The position numbers were made by a program, and so were the translations under genes. Below are positions 55,347 through 64,000 of a DNA stretch of 64,000 bases, one piece after another. Numbering within the stretch: the stretch's first letter is position 1; every line of letters begins with the position of its first letter. The notes beneath the pieces were generated by a model that saw nothing but the letters and a program-made list of their open reading frames with translations, did no database searches and was not told the origin of the DNA. Source of the stretch: Guptibacillus hwajinpoensis (GTDB lineage: Bacteria; Bacillota; Bacilli; Bacillales; Guptibacillaceae); contig NZ_SWFM01000003.1 of assembly GCF_005144865.1 (NCBI RefSeq), forward strand, positions 186,001 through 250,000, written 5' to 3'.

Positions 55347-56603
55347 CTATGCTTTGTGACCACCAACAAGCTTGCTTCTATGCAGCGCCGTTCCCGCTTT
55401 AGTATATGAAACAGCACGTAGCAGTGCAGACGACCCGTATTTATCTCTGATCGAATCCATTACATAGCCAAGATCACGCTGTTTCGGACGCTTCGTGTTG
55501 AATAAATCAAGTTGCACTTCTTCGTCATCACAAATGTTAGAAAGGGTAATTGAAATTTTGCGAACTGTTTTCTTTTCATAAAAGACTTCAAATAATTGCA
55601 GACACACCTCATACACTTCAAGCGTAATCGATGTCGCACTATCAATGCTTCTTGAACGATGAAAGCCCCCTCCACCTTCTTCCTTACTGTAACCAATGCC
55701 AAGGCTAATTGTACGCCCGGCTTTTCCTGCTCTTCTTGCACGCCTTGCAACTTCTTCACTCATTTCGAGAATGACGTGCTTAATTTCTTTCTGGTCATGA
55801 TAATCACGCAGCAATATTTGACTCTTTCCGAAGCTGATTTGACCCTGCATAATTGGAGCACCCATCTCAGAAAGATCAATTCCCCAGGCATGGTGGTAGA
55901 GCTGATTTCCCATAACCCCAAACTTCTCCTCCAAAAGATGTAATGGGTAATGTGCGAGCTGTTTAACGTTCATAATGCCCATACGATTTAACGTTCGCTC
56001 AACGCGTGATCCAATCCCCCACATTTGACTAAGCGGGGAAAGTGGCCATAGCTTCTCAGGAATATCCTCGTAGGTCCATTCCGCAATTCCTTTCTTCTTT
56101 GCTTCAAGATCGAGGCAAAGCTTCGCCATTAAAAGGTTCGGTCCAATCCCAATTGCGCACGGCAATCCGAATGTCTCACTAATTTCATCTTTTATCATCT
56201 GTGCTACCTCAAATCGGTCGCCAAAGAGACGCTCAGTTCCGTCAATTTGTAGAAATGATTCATCCACACTATACGTATGAATGCATTCTGATGGGACATA
56301 GCGATGAAAAAGCCTCGTAATTTCCATCGACTGTTTTAAATAGGAGGACATCCGCGCATTAACAATATGAATCCTCTTATCATTTGGAATTTCAAATAAT
56401 CTGCTTCCTGTTCGAATACCAAATTCTTTCTTTAACGCCGGCGAAGCTGCCAATACAACACTCCCCTGGCGCTCTGTATCACCTACAACAGCTAGATAAC
56501 ATGTGAGCGGATCTAGCCCCATCTCTACTGCTGAGCAGCTTGCATAAAAACTCTTCATATCAACACACAGAATTGTTTTCTTTGGAAATTTAGAATAATC
56601 CAC
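55347..56603 (-). CDS. Y-family DNA polymerase, UvrX/YqjW type
   Basis: About 418 residues. Catalytic segments are ILCVDMKSFYASCSAVEMGL (first metal Asp) and YSVDESFLQIDGT (Asp-Glu pair). Helix-hairpin-helix QMWGIGSRVERTLNRMGI and a little-finger domain follow. It copies past DNA damage. An AAGGGG site favours the GTG at 56603 as start; the ATGs at 56621 and 56609 are alternatives. Two LexA-type boxes lie upstream, so SOS control is likely. Confidence 0.9.
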   Translation of the reverse strand: MDYSKFPKKTILCVDMKSFYASCSAVEMGLDPLTCYLAVVGDTERQGSVVLAASPALKKEFGIRTGSRLFEIPNDKRIHIVNARMSSYLKQSMEITRLFHRYVPSECIHTYSVDESFLQIDGTERLFGDRFEVAQMIKDEISETFGLPCAIGIGPNLLMAKLCLDLEAKKKGIAEWTYEDIPEKLWPLSPLSQMWGIGSRVERTLNRMGIMNVKQLAHYPLHLLEEKFGVMGNQLYHHAWGIDLSEMGAPIMQGQISFGKSQILLRDYHDQKEIKHVILEMSEEVARRARRAGKAGRTISLGIGYSKEEGGGGFHRSRSIDSATSITLEVYEVCLQLFEVFYEKKTVRKISITLSNICDDEEVQLDLFNTKRPKQRDLGYVMDSIRDKYGSSALLRAVSYTKAGTALHRSKLVGGHKA

Positions 56604-56634
56604 CTGCATCACCCCTTCCATGAAAATCGCAACG

Positions 56635-56646
56635 GAACATTTGTTC
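56635..56646. promoter_or_regulatory. LexA (SOS) box
   Basis: GAAC-ATTT-GTTC, a perfect match to the Bacillus GAACN4GTTC consensus, in the promoter region of the polymerase gene and the divergent yqzH-like gene. Confidence 0.8.
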
Positions 56647-56673
56647 TCTTTTATATATACCCGTATTTTACCC

Positions 56674-56685
56674 GAATATACGTTC
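56674..56685. promoter_or_regulatory. second LexA-like box
   Basis: GAAT-ATAC-GTTC, one mismatch to the consensus; 28 bases from the perfect box. Confidence 0.55.
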
Positions 56686-56760
56686 TCTTATCAATAAGTA
56701 CTTTCTTCCAATAGGAAAATATCTTGACTCACTCGACCTTCTTGGAAGGAGAACACACAG

Positions 56761-56952
56761 ATGGAATCAACAGCATTCACACGGAAAATGGTTATCAAAA
56801 CACTTCAGGATTACTTTGGAGACCCTTCATCTATTCCGCTCACACAAGAAGAAATAAATTATTTAGTCACACAAACCTTGATAAGAAAAAAGGAAGATAC
56901 CCCTATATATATGGTTGTTCACGATCTCGTTTATGAACACCTCACCACCTGA
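56761..56952 (+). CDS. YqzH-like small protein
   Basis: 63 residues: KMVIKTLQDYFGDPSSIPLT, then QEEINYLVTQ and VHDLVYEHLTT. It resembles B. subtilis YqzH, which also sits beside yqjW. AAGGAG is 10 bases before the ATG. It is divergent from the polymerase and shares the LexA-box region, so it is probably SOS-induced. Function unknown. Confidence 0.8.
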   Translation: MESTAFTRKMVIKTLQDYFGDPSSIPLTQEEINYLVTQTLIRKKEDTPIYMVVHDLVYEHLTT

Positions 56953-56976
56953 GCCTTTTGGATCAGGTGTTTTTTT
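56946..56976 (+). terminator. Rho-independent terminator
   Basis: CACCTGA, loop, TCAGGTG and seven T; the 5' arm overlaps the stop codon of the yqzH-like gene. Confidence 0.8.
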
Positions 56977-57091
56977 ATTCACAGGTGAAATGGACTAGTT
57001 ATCTATCCACTTGTATAGGTATGATTTATCAAAACTATTAAAATAGTTTGAACATTCAAACCATTGTGTTACAGTTATCTCATCTTAATAA

Positions 57092-58753
<1,662 letters not shown>

Positions 58754-58762
58754 TAGTAACGT

Positions 58763-58795
58763 AAAAACAAGCAGTCAGCGACTGCTTGTTTTTTT
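58763..58795 (+). terminator. Rho-independent terminator of the M4 protease gene
   Basis: AAAACAAGCAGTC, loop AGC, GACTGCTTGTTTTTTT. Confidence 0.88.
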
Positions 58796-58866
58796 ATGTG
58801 CTACAACATGTTTTATCTAACACCGATCGGGAAAGAAAAGGCTAGATAATTAAAGGAGGATGAATG

Positions 58867-59670
58867 ATGGGTATTTTTAAAGAAGACGCACTTAAACACG
58901 ATCACATCCTGATTACAGGAGCAACTGGCGGCATTGGTTACGAGACCGCAAAAGCAGCCGTCCAAGCTGGAGCTACTATTACGATAACAGGAAGAAATGA
59001 AGAGAAACTCCAGAGACTTAAAGAGGCGTGCGAACAACATTCTTCAGATGCGAAGGTTACAAGCATTCCTGCTGATCTAACAAGTGAACAAGATCGATCA
59101 GCGCTTATAGAAAACGCTATTAAACAAAATGGAAGCATCACTGGCTTGGTGAACTCAGCAGGAATTGGTGGTGGCGATACGCTCGATAAACTAACAGAAG
59201 AAGACCTTCGTAAGGTAATGGACCTAAACTACACGTCTACTGTTCTTCTCACTCAACTCGTTTATCAACGTATGCGTGATGATAATCAAAAAGGAGCAAT
59301 CGTTAACCTTTCCTCCCTTTCAGGACTTCGAGGAACTTTCGGTAACACAGCCTATAGTGCATCGAAATTTGCAATAACAGGATTTACACAGTCATTTGCA
59401 CATGAGGCGATCCGAGATGGGATTCGTGTGAATGCGGTTTGTCCTGGATTTGTTGATACAGAGATGGGTAGAAACAGTATTGAATCGAAAGGAAAACGAG
59501 AAAACAAGAGCTTTGAAGAAGAGTTAAAAGCCGTTGAAGAAGCGATGCCATCAGGACGAATTACACAGCCAGAAGAAGTAGCCAACAGCATCATTTATCT
59601 TCTTTCTAATGCGTCAGGTAACATTATTGGAGAATCATTGAAAATTTCCGGTGGAAGTGTCATGCGATAA
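58867..59670 (+). CDS. SDR-family oxidoreductase
   Basis: 267 residues: TGATGGIG cofactor motif (about 18-25), NSAG at about 97-100, a Ser and YSASK catalytic residues at about 155-170, and ESLKISGGSVMR end. It is close to 3-oxoacyl-ACP reductase-like SDRs, but the extra C-terminal loop (SIESKGKRENKSFEEELKAV) is not seen in FabG. Substrate unknown. AGGAGG with 7 bases to ATG 58867 (58864 is also possible). Confidence 0.85.
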   Translation: MGIFKEDALKHDHILITGATGGIGYETAKAAVQAGATITITGRNEEKLQRLKEACEQHSSDAKVTSIPADLTSEQDRSALIENAIKQNGSITGLVNSAGIGGGDTLDKLTEEDLRKVMDLNYTSTVLLTQLVYQRMRDDNQKGAIVNLSSLSGLRGTFGNTAYSASKFAITGFTQSFAHEAIRDGIRVNAVCPGFVDTEMGRNSIESKGKRENKSFEEELKAVEEAMPSGRITQPEEVANSIIYLLSNASGNIIGESLKISGGSVMR

Positions 59671-59700
59671 GGAAAAGGTGGGATTTCCACCTTTTCTTTT
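59671..59700 (+). terminator. Rho-independent terminator of the SDR gene
   Basis: GAAAAGGTGG, loop, CCACCTTTTC followed by T run that runs straight into the MITE copy 7 duplication. Confidence 0.88.
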
Positions 59701-59708
59701 TTTGGAAA

Positions 59709-59875
59709 GGCTCTTTTCTCAAAGATTGTTGCTTTTAAAAGAATTTTTGTATAAAGAATCAAACTTGGCTGATTGGAGCGGAAGGTGCTCGACTCCTGCG
59801 GGACTAGCGGGACAGGTGAGCCTCCTGGAGCGGAAATCCCTCACTCTTATAGCAACAAAGTATACGAAAAGAGCC
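59709..59875 (+). mobile_element. MITE-like repeat, copy 7, internally deleted
   Basis: 167 bp: GGCTCTTTTCTCAAAGATTG to TATACGAAAAGAGCC. Exact 8-bp duplication TTTGGAAA (59701-59708 and 59876-59883). Part of the core after GGGACAGGTGAG is missing. It sits directly at the U-tract of the SDR terminator. Confidence 0.94.
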
Positions 59876-60024
59876 TTTGGAAAAAAGAGGATTTAAGAGA
59901 ACCATGAAGCAAATTAAAGGAGACCGCCACTTTTAGTCGAATGAAATAAAGACGATCCATTTGTACATAAGCAGCGGCAACCTCTTCAACAGCATTATTT
60001 CGAGGGAAGAAGGTGGATGACCGG

Positions 60025-60867
60025 ATGGAAGATACCCTTTTTGAAATAGGAAATAAAATTGTCACTGATCGATATACGTTAGGAAAATCGATCTTTGCAC
60101 TTCAGGATGAAAGCTACGGTAAAAAGTTAAAGCTTTCTAGAGTGAAGGAAGATCAGATTCTTGACTGGCGAGCAGAGCTTCTTGAATACATTGGCAAAGC
60201 CATTTACCAGAACGATGAAGAAATAAAGATTGATATTAGAAACTGGGCAAACGCAACTGGCCATCTTGCTATTTCAAACGGGATCCCCCTTGAAGAATCC
60301 TTTAGAGTGCTTACGCTTTTTCGTCGCGTCAGTTTTGAAGCAGCACTGAGAGAAATTCAATTGAAATCTCACACCGCCTTTTCTATGAATGTTAGTAAAA
60401 GAATTGATTCCATCATCGAAGAAGTAACGTTTACGTACAACGACATTTGTATAGAGTACCACAGCCAACATCAAGTAAAGGATCTAATAACAGATGATCA
60501 ACTTCACATCACCATTATCCCAATAACCGATACCCTAGCTCTCCTGCCAATAACAGGTTCAATTCACGTAAAACATGCCGACTTGATCGTGAAAGAAACA
60601 TTAAATCAATGTTATGACAAACAGCTAAGTGATATTTTAATTGATCTATCAGGAGTATCACACTTAGATCTTCCGTCAGTAAACAGTCTAATTCGCATGA
60701 AAAAGGTACTTACGTATAGCGGTATCTCCATGTGTATTTGCGGGATTCAGCCATCAACAGCTCTTTCAATGGTTACAAAAGGCATCAATCTAAACGAATT
60801 AACGATATTCAGCACCCTAAGACAGGCCCTTCTTCAAAGAGGTATTCGCCAAACTGTAGCAAGATAA
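60025..60867 (+). CDS. RsbR-like STAS-domain protein
   Basis: About 280 residues. The N-terminal 150 are helical (WRAELLEYIGKAIYQNDEEI), like the non-heme globin domain of stressosome RsbR paralogues. The C-terminal part is a STAS domain (PIITDTLALLPITGSIHVK-like start; ILIDLSGVSHLDLPSVNSLI). The Thr/Ser of the DLSGV loop is present as Ser; the second site, Asp-Thr in RsbR, reads Asp-Leu. It may join stressosomes or act alone. Start ATG 60025 (AAGGTGG upstream); GTG 60013 is an alternative. Confidence 0.82.
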   Translation: MEDTLFEIGNKIVTDRYTLGKSIFALQDESYGKKLKLSRVKEDQILDWRAELLEYIGKAIYQNDEEIKIDIRNWANATGHLAISNGIPLEESFRVLTLFRRVSFEAALREIQLKSHTAFSMNVSKRIDSIIEEVTFTYNDICIEYHSQHQVKDLITDDQLHITIIPITDTLALLPITGSIHVKHADLIVKETLNQCYDKQLSDILIDLSGVSHLDLPSVNSLIRMKKVLTYSGISMCICGIQPSTALSMVTKGINLNELTIFSTLRQALLQRGIRQTVAR

Positions 60868-60889
60868 CGCTGATATAAATAAGAGAGGA

Positions 60890-61447
60890 TTAGATTTTTG
60901 CATAAACACAGGTATCGGTTACTTTCGAGCCATCAATTGATAAATCTTCGTTTCTTAGAATCCCTTCTAATGAAAAGCCTAGTCTTTCCGGAACAGCACG
61001 ACTTCTATCATTTTCACGATCACACCTGATTTCGATTCTTCTGCAACCTAAGTTATCTAGTGCGAAATCAGTCAGTTTACCAACAGCTTCCGTCATATAA
61101 CCATATCCACTATATGACGTATCAATCCAGTAACCGATCTCTAGCTTCGGGATGCTCCAGTTAATATTGTGAAAACCTGTTGAACCAACAAATTCATTCG
61201 TTTCTTTCAAGAAAATAAGGTAGCGTAAACTCTCACGCTTTAGAAATTTAATATGCGCTTCTCTCGTGTTGAGTTCCGTTTCTTCCACAGTTGGAAGTTC
61301 CTGCACAAATCCGAGCCATGGCTTCAATTCGACGACAGAAGATTTAATCGCTTTATTTACTACTTTTCCATCCCCTTGCTTTGGCATCCGTAAAATCAAT
61401 CGTTCTGTTTCTAGTTGTGAATCAATTTCCATAAATAGTGGATCCAA
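60890..61447 (-). CDS. RimL-like GNAT acetyltransferase under T-box control
   Basis: About 186 residues: LETERLILRMPKQGDGKVVN, LEIGYWIDTSYSGYGYMTEA (acetyl-CoA loop) and RCDRENDRSRAVPERLGFSL, typical of RimJ/RimL proteins. Relatives acetylate ribosomal protein ends or inactivate aminoacyl-nucleotide antibiotics. AGAAGGGGG lies 8 bases before a TTG at 61447, which I take as start; ATG 61432 is an alternative. Codons further upstream belong to the T-box. It is the only gene behind the T-box. Confidence 0.85.
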   Translation of the reverse strand: MDPLFMEIDSQLETERLILRMPKQGDGKVVNKAIKSSVVELKPWLGFVQELPTVEETELNTREAHIKFLKRESLRYLIFLKETNEFVGSTGFHNINWSIPKLEIGYWIDTSYSGYGYMTEAVGKLTDFALDNLGCRRIEIRCDRENDRSRAVPERLGFSLEGILRNEDLSIDGSKVTDTCVYAKI

Positions 61448-61477
61448 TCTAATTTCCCCCTTCTGTAAATAAACAAC

Positions 61478-61750
61478 AAATAAACTTTCGCCCTCAAGAA
61501 TTGTCTTCTTGAGGGCGAAAGTTAGTCGCGGTACCACCTCAGTTTATTGATACGTCACCATATCAATCTCTACAGGTACACTAATCGTATACCTTACCTC
61601 TATAACGGGAGAACCCGTCGCCATTTCCCCCAGGACAGGATCATAACGAAGCTCCAAGTCTTTCTTCGATAAGCACGTTCCCTCCTTCTCAGCAACTGGA
61701 GGTCTCTGTTTTGAACAATGCAAATCTACTCTTCTTTTCACAGCTAATCT
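61478..61750 (-). ncRNA. T-box leader with terminator
   Basis: On the minus strand: Stem I elements (AGAGACC, CAGTTGCTGAGAA, GACTTGGAGC), then the T-box GAGGTGGTACCGCGA at 61525-61543 and a strong terminator with 18-bp arms AACTTTCGCCCTCAAGAA/TTCTTGAGGGCGAAAGTT (61483-61523). Uncharged tRNA should favour read-through into the acetyltransferase. The specifier may be UGG (Trp) at about 61654-61656; the register is not certain. Confidence 0.9.
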
Positions 61751-61827
61751 TTTTATAAAATTAAGATAATTTAACCATTATATCCAAAATTCGTCAAGTG
61801 CACACTCCAAAATAACCGAACATAAAA

Positions 61828-61856
61828 AAACCGCCATATAGTTTAATAGGCGGTTT
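61828..61856 (-). terminator. Rho-independent terminator of the DUF805 gene
   Basis: AAACCGCC(ATAT) and (AATA)GGCGGTTT; T run on the minus side. Confidence 0.85.
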
Positions 61857-61878
61857 ACTACTATGTATTTTCTAGAAA

Positions 61879-62238
61879 TTAATTAAAATTCTCATCCCAC
61901 TTAGGATTTGGTCCGAAACGGTTTTCTTTCAATTCACTATCCAAACATGCAAATACCAAGAGAACAATACCACCAATAAACGGAATCAAACCAATTAAGA
62001 TCCACCATCCGCTTCTACCGGTGTCATGCAATCTACGAACCGTTACAGCAAGCGAAGGCAAGAGAATAAACAATGAATAGATTGTTGTTAAAAATGGTGC
62101 CAAACCTACTACTGATTCTAATAATGAAAGGATAACGGAAATAATGATATTAAAAAGAGTAAACATCCAGTACTCTTTACGTCGCGCTCTCCCATTGAAA
62201 TTAACGTAATCCTTAAGTCCTTTGATATACCAATTCAT
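61879..62238 (-). CDS. DUF805 membrane protein
   Basis: 119 residues, four helices. FNGRARRKEYWMFTLFNIII and VRRLHDTGRSGWW are DUF805 signatures. Unknown function, common in bacteria, inner membrane. GGAG precedes the ATG. Confidence 0.9.
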   Translation of the reverse strand: MNWYIKGLKDYVNFNGRARRKEYWMFTLFNIIISVILSLLESVVGLAPFLTTIYSLFILLPSLAVTVRRLHDTGRSGWWILIGLIPFIGGIVLLVFACLDSELKENRFGPNPKWDENFN

Positions 62239-62371
62239 ACTACTTCTCCTTTTACGAATAAGTTTAAGGATATAGAACTAAGTCTTATAACCCAACTGAT
62301 AGTATATCATATTGCAACGATCGGACTAAGGTTGATCTCCCTGATTTACTCCCAATAGCAGACTTGTACCT

Positions 62372-62998
62372 TTACATTGAAAGCTGTTGTTTAATTTCCT
62401 TAAGAATCATTTTATAGTAAGAATCTTCATGTGGGACAAAGTGAGCTTTTTCTACCTTCTCATCAACTAACACTTTTTCTCCATTGTTATTTATTTTGAA
62501 ACCTTTAATGTTAATCAATTCTCCTACTCCAAACCATAAATCATATACGGCGTTAAAGTGAGCTCGAACAAGTCCAGCTACTTCTTCTTTTTGAAGATTG
62601 AAATCATCAACCGCCTGATCGTTTTTATACAAAAAGACATTGGCTATTTCATTGTCAATCATGTTCTCCCTCTTGATACTGGCAAGGGTCACGGTTAGCG
62701 GTATTAACTCATTGTATAATACCTTGATTCCTAATTCTTCTTCAATTTCTCTTACTCCATCTTCTACTGTTTCATCCACAGATAAATGACCAGCAGCTGT
62801 AATATCTAATAGCCCTGGATAATCTCTCTTCATATCACTGCGAAGTTGGAAATAAAGATAATCGATGCCGTTTTCGCTACTAACAAACCAGCACTGAAAA
62901 ACCTCATGCCAATAGCCTACGGAATGCACTTCTTCACGCGTTGCAACACCAATTGGTTTTCTGTTATTATCATAAATTCTTATCTGTTCATCTTCCAT
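62372..62998 (-). CDS. Nudix hydrolase (IPP-isomerase-like group)
   Basis: 208 residues. The Nudix box is GHLSVDETVEDGVREIEEEL followed by GI, with all conserved residues. RIYDNNRKPIGVATREEVHS and YWHEVFQCWFVS are typical of the IDI-like Nudix group (YfcD-like), which hydrolyse nucleotide diphosphates rather than isomerise IPP. Substrate unknown. Confidence 0.88.
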   Translation of the reverse strand: MEDEQIRIYDNNRKPIGVATREEVHSVGYWHEVFQCWFVSSENGIDYLYFQLRSDMKRDYPGLLDITAAGHLSVDETVEDGVREIEEELGIKVLYNELIPLTVTLASIKRENMIDNEIANVFLYKNDQAVDDFNLQKEEVAGLVRAHFNAVYDLWFGVGELINIKGFKINNNGEKVLVDEKVEKAHFVPHEDSYYKMILKEIKQQLSM

Positions 62999-63094
62999 AT
63001 TTCTGAACCACCACGCTTTTCAAGTTTCTTGAGTCCATATACCAGTTTACCATTTCAAGTTCATAGATTGAGAGGATGCATAAAGAAAAACAGA

Positions 63095-63544
63095 TCAAAA
63101 GATGAGCTTCATACCTTCATGGCTAGCTGTAAATCCCAGCCTTTCGTAAAACCGATGAGCATCGCTTCGAATCTTATCGGTTGTTAATTGCACAAGACCA
63201 CATCGCTCTGCCTTTGCGATTGAAATTGCTTCTTTAAAAAGATCTTCTCCTATCCCTTTTCCACGATAATTCTTATAAACACGCACCGCCTCAATTTGCG
63301 CACGCTTCAGCCCTCTTCTTGCTAGACCAGGAATGATTGTTAACTGAAGGCATGCGATTATTTCTTGCCCTTCGCTAGCTACGATTATTTGATTTCCGAC
63401 CTGCTCTTCTATTGCAGTGAAGGCTTCAACATATTCTAATGGTACCGGCTCTCTATACTTCTCACGCTCTGATCCTAATTCATCATCAACAAGCAGTCGA
63501 ACAATCGCATTCAAATCCTCTTCAGTGGCTTTACGGAAATTCAT
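63095..63544 (-). CDS. GNAT acetyltransferase
   Basis: 149 residues: MNFRKATEEDLNAIVRLLVD start, VRVYKNYRGKGIGEDLFKEA acetyl-CoA loop and AHRFYERLGFTASHEGMKLI end. This is a very common GNAT type in bacilli with unknown acceptor. AAAGGAG precedes the ATG. Confidence 0.9.
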   Translation of the reverse strand: MNFRKATEEDLNAIVRLLVDDELGSEREKYREPVPLEYVEAFTAIEEQVGNQIIVASEGQEIIACLQLTIIPGLARRGLKRAQIEAVRVYKNYRGKGIGEDLFKEAISIAKAERCGLVQLTTDKIRSDAHRFYERLGFTASHEGMKLIF

Positions 63545-63642
63545 GGGAAATCGCTCCTTTTAATAACTTGACCTTTCCTCACAAGACAATCACGTAGTAG
63601 CACTTCACTTCCATAACACACCTTAAATGTCCTCTAGAAAAT

Positions 63643-63666
63643 AAAAAAGAGCATCACTCGATGCCC
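63643..63666 (-). terminator. terminator of the 3'-terminal SDR gene
   Basis: On the minus strand GGGCATC, loop GAGT, GATGCTC and six T. Confidence 0.75.
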
Positions 63667-63673
63667 TTCCAAC

Positions 63674-64000
63674 TTACTTTTGATTAAAAAACTTACCAGC
63701 TGCCTTTTCTACAAGACCAGGAGCTGCATGATAAATTTTTGCCCCCGCATTCATCCAACCAGGTAAATTCACTTCTCGTTTACCTTTTTCAATCGCCGAA
63801 ACAATTTCATATGAGACCTTTTCCGGTGAAAGCATCATTTTTTCTACATTTTTTGTATAAGTTCCATTCGAATCTGCTATATCAAAGAAATTTGTTTTGA
63901 TAGGTCCTGGATTAACGGTTGTTACGAAAATTCCGTGTTCCTTCATTTCCATTCGCAGACTGTTTGAGAAGCCCAGGACAGCATGCTTAGAGGCAGAATA
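63674..64000 (-). CDS. SDR-family oxidoreductase, 3' part
   Basis: The frame is open to the window edge. The visible 108 residues begin YSASKHAVLGFSNSLRMEMK, which holds the catalytic Tyr and Lys, and continue IFVTTVNPGPIKTNFFDIAD. This is the DltE/YqjQ-like classical SDR type with unknown substrate. The Met at 63952 is internal. The N-terminal cofactor domain lies outside the window. Confidence 0.85.
   Translation of the reverse strand, partial: YSASKHAVLGFSNSLRMEMKEHGIFVTTVNPGPIKTNFFDIADSNGTYTKNVEKMMLSPEKVSYEIVSAIEKGKREVNLPGWMNAGAKIYHAAPGLVEKAAGKFFNQK

Noticed and set aside
59651-59896. Open frame over MITE copy 7
   Set aside because: Begins inside the SDR gene in another frame and runs through a terminator and the repeat.
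61448-61537. N-terminal extension of the RimL-like protein to base 61537
   Set aside because: Those codons are part of the T-box terminator; the ribosome site GGGGG supports TTG 61447.
61544-61741. 65-codon open frame upstream of the RimL-like gene
   Set aside because: It lies entirely within the T-box leader; the conserved RNA elements explain the sequence.

Overview
The window looks like chromosomal DNA of a low-GC Firmicute of the family Bacillaceae, probably a marine or alkaliphilic genus near Alkalihalobacillus, Pseudalkalibacillus or Fictibacillus. The evidence is the Bacillus-type gene set (FabL, Mn-dependent pyrophosphatase PpaC, AbrB-like regulator, YtrA/YtrB-like ABC system, YolD/UvrX-like/YqzH-like SOS cluster, subtilisin and thermolysin-type proteases, SleB-like and CwlK-like wall enzymes), strong AGGAGG ribosome sites, frequent GTG/TTG starts, S-box and T-box riboswitches, and intrinsic terminators after almost every transcription unit. 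I saw no rRNA, tRNA, CRISPR array, prophage or intact transposase gene. The genus is inference.

Layout. 1-13 kb: exporter fragment, 3-hydroxybutyrate dehydrogenase, FUSC protein, BCCT osmolyte transporter, ECF sigma/anti-sigma pair, FabL, PpaC, a YhfK-like reductase, an MFS/TrmB divergent pair and an AbrB-like regulator. 13-21 kb: MarR-MMPL exporter operon, then a GntR-ABC-permease-ECF sigma cluster and a PadR-DUF4188 pair. 21-36 kb: an accessory stretch of single genes (EamA, two VOC proteins, a TPR-hydrolase/ArsR divergent pair, several GNAT acetyltransferases, peptidase E, a DUF2157-GDYxxLxY membrane protein, threonine aldolase, LCP protein) with decayed genes. 36-46 kb: HAD phosphatase, secreted subtilisin, a three-gene heme-dependent amine demethylase operon, a serine hydrolase and two cell-wall hydrolases. 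46-56 kb: small enzymes, an MFS transporter with a nonsense-mutated acetyltransferase, a DASS transporter, and a SAM-riboswitch-controlled NhaC-family methionine transporter (MetT). 55-64 kb: SOS polymerase cluster, secreted neutral protease, SDR, STAS protein, a T-box-controlled acetyltransferase, DUF805, Nudix, GNAT and a truncated SDR.

The most notable feature is a family of seven non-coding mobile repeats (MITE-like, 118-232 bp). Their terminal inverted repeats begin GGCTCTTTTC, and five of the seven are flanked by exact 8-bp direct repeats (the other two by near-exact ones). Four sit in or next to the U-tracts of Rho-independent terminators. One interrupts a small membrane-protein gene whose empty site can be rebuilt in frame. 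One lies between a SAM riboswitch terminator and its target gene. The core is GC-rich and structured, and produces spurious ORFs. No transposase for it is present, so it must have been moved in trans. The ends resemble those I recall for the ISL3 family; that link is inference.

Other points of interest are a T-box riboswitch in front of a lone RimL-like acetyltransferase, the amine demethylase operon, several near-perfect operator palindromes between divergent genes, and genes broken by single-base changes (22438-22757 and 47726-48157).
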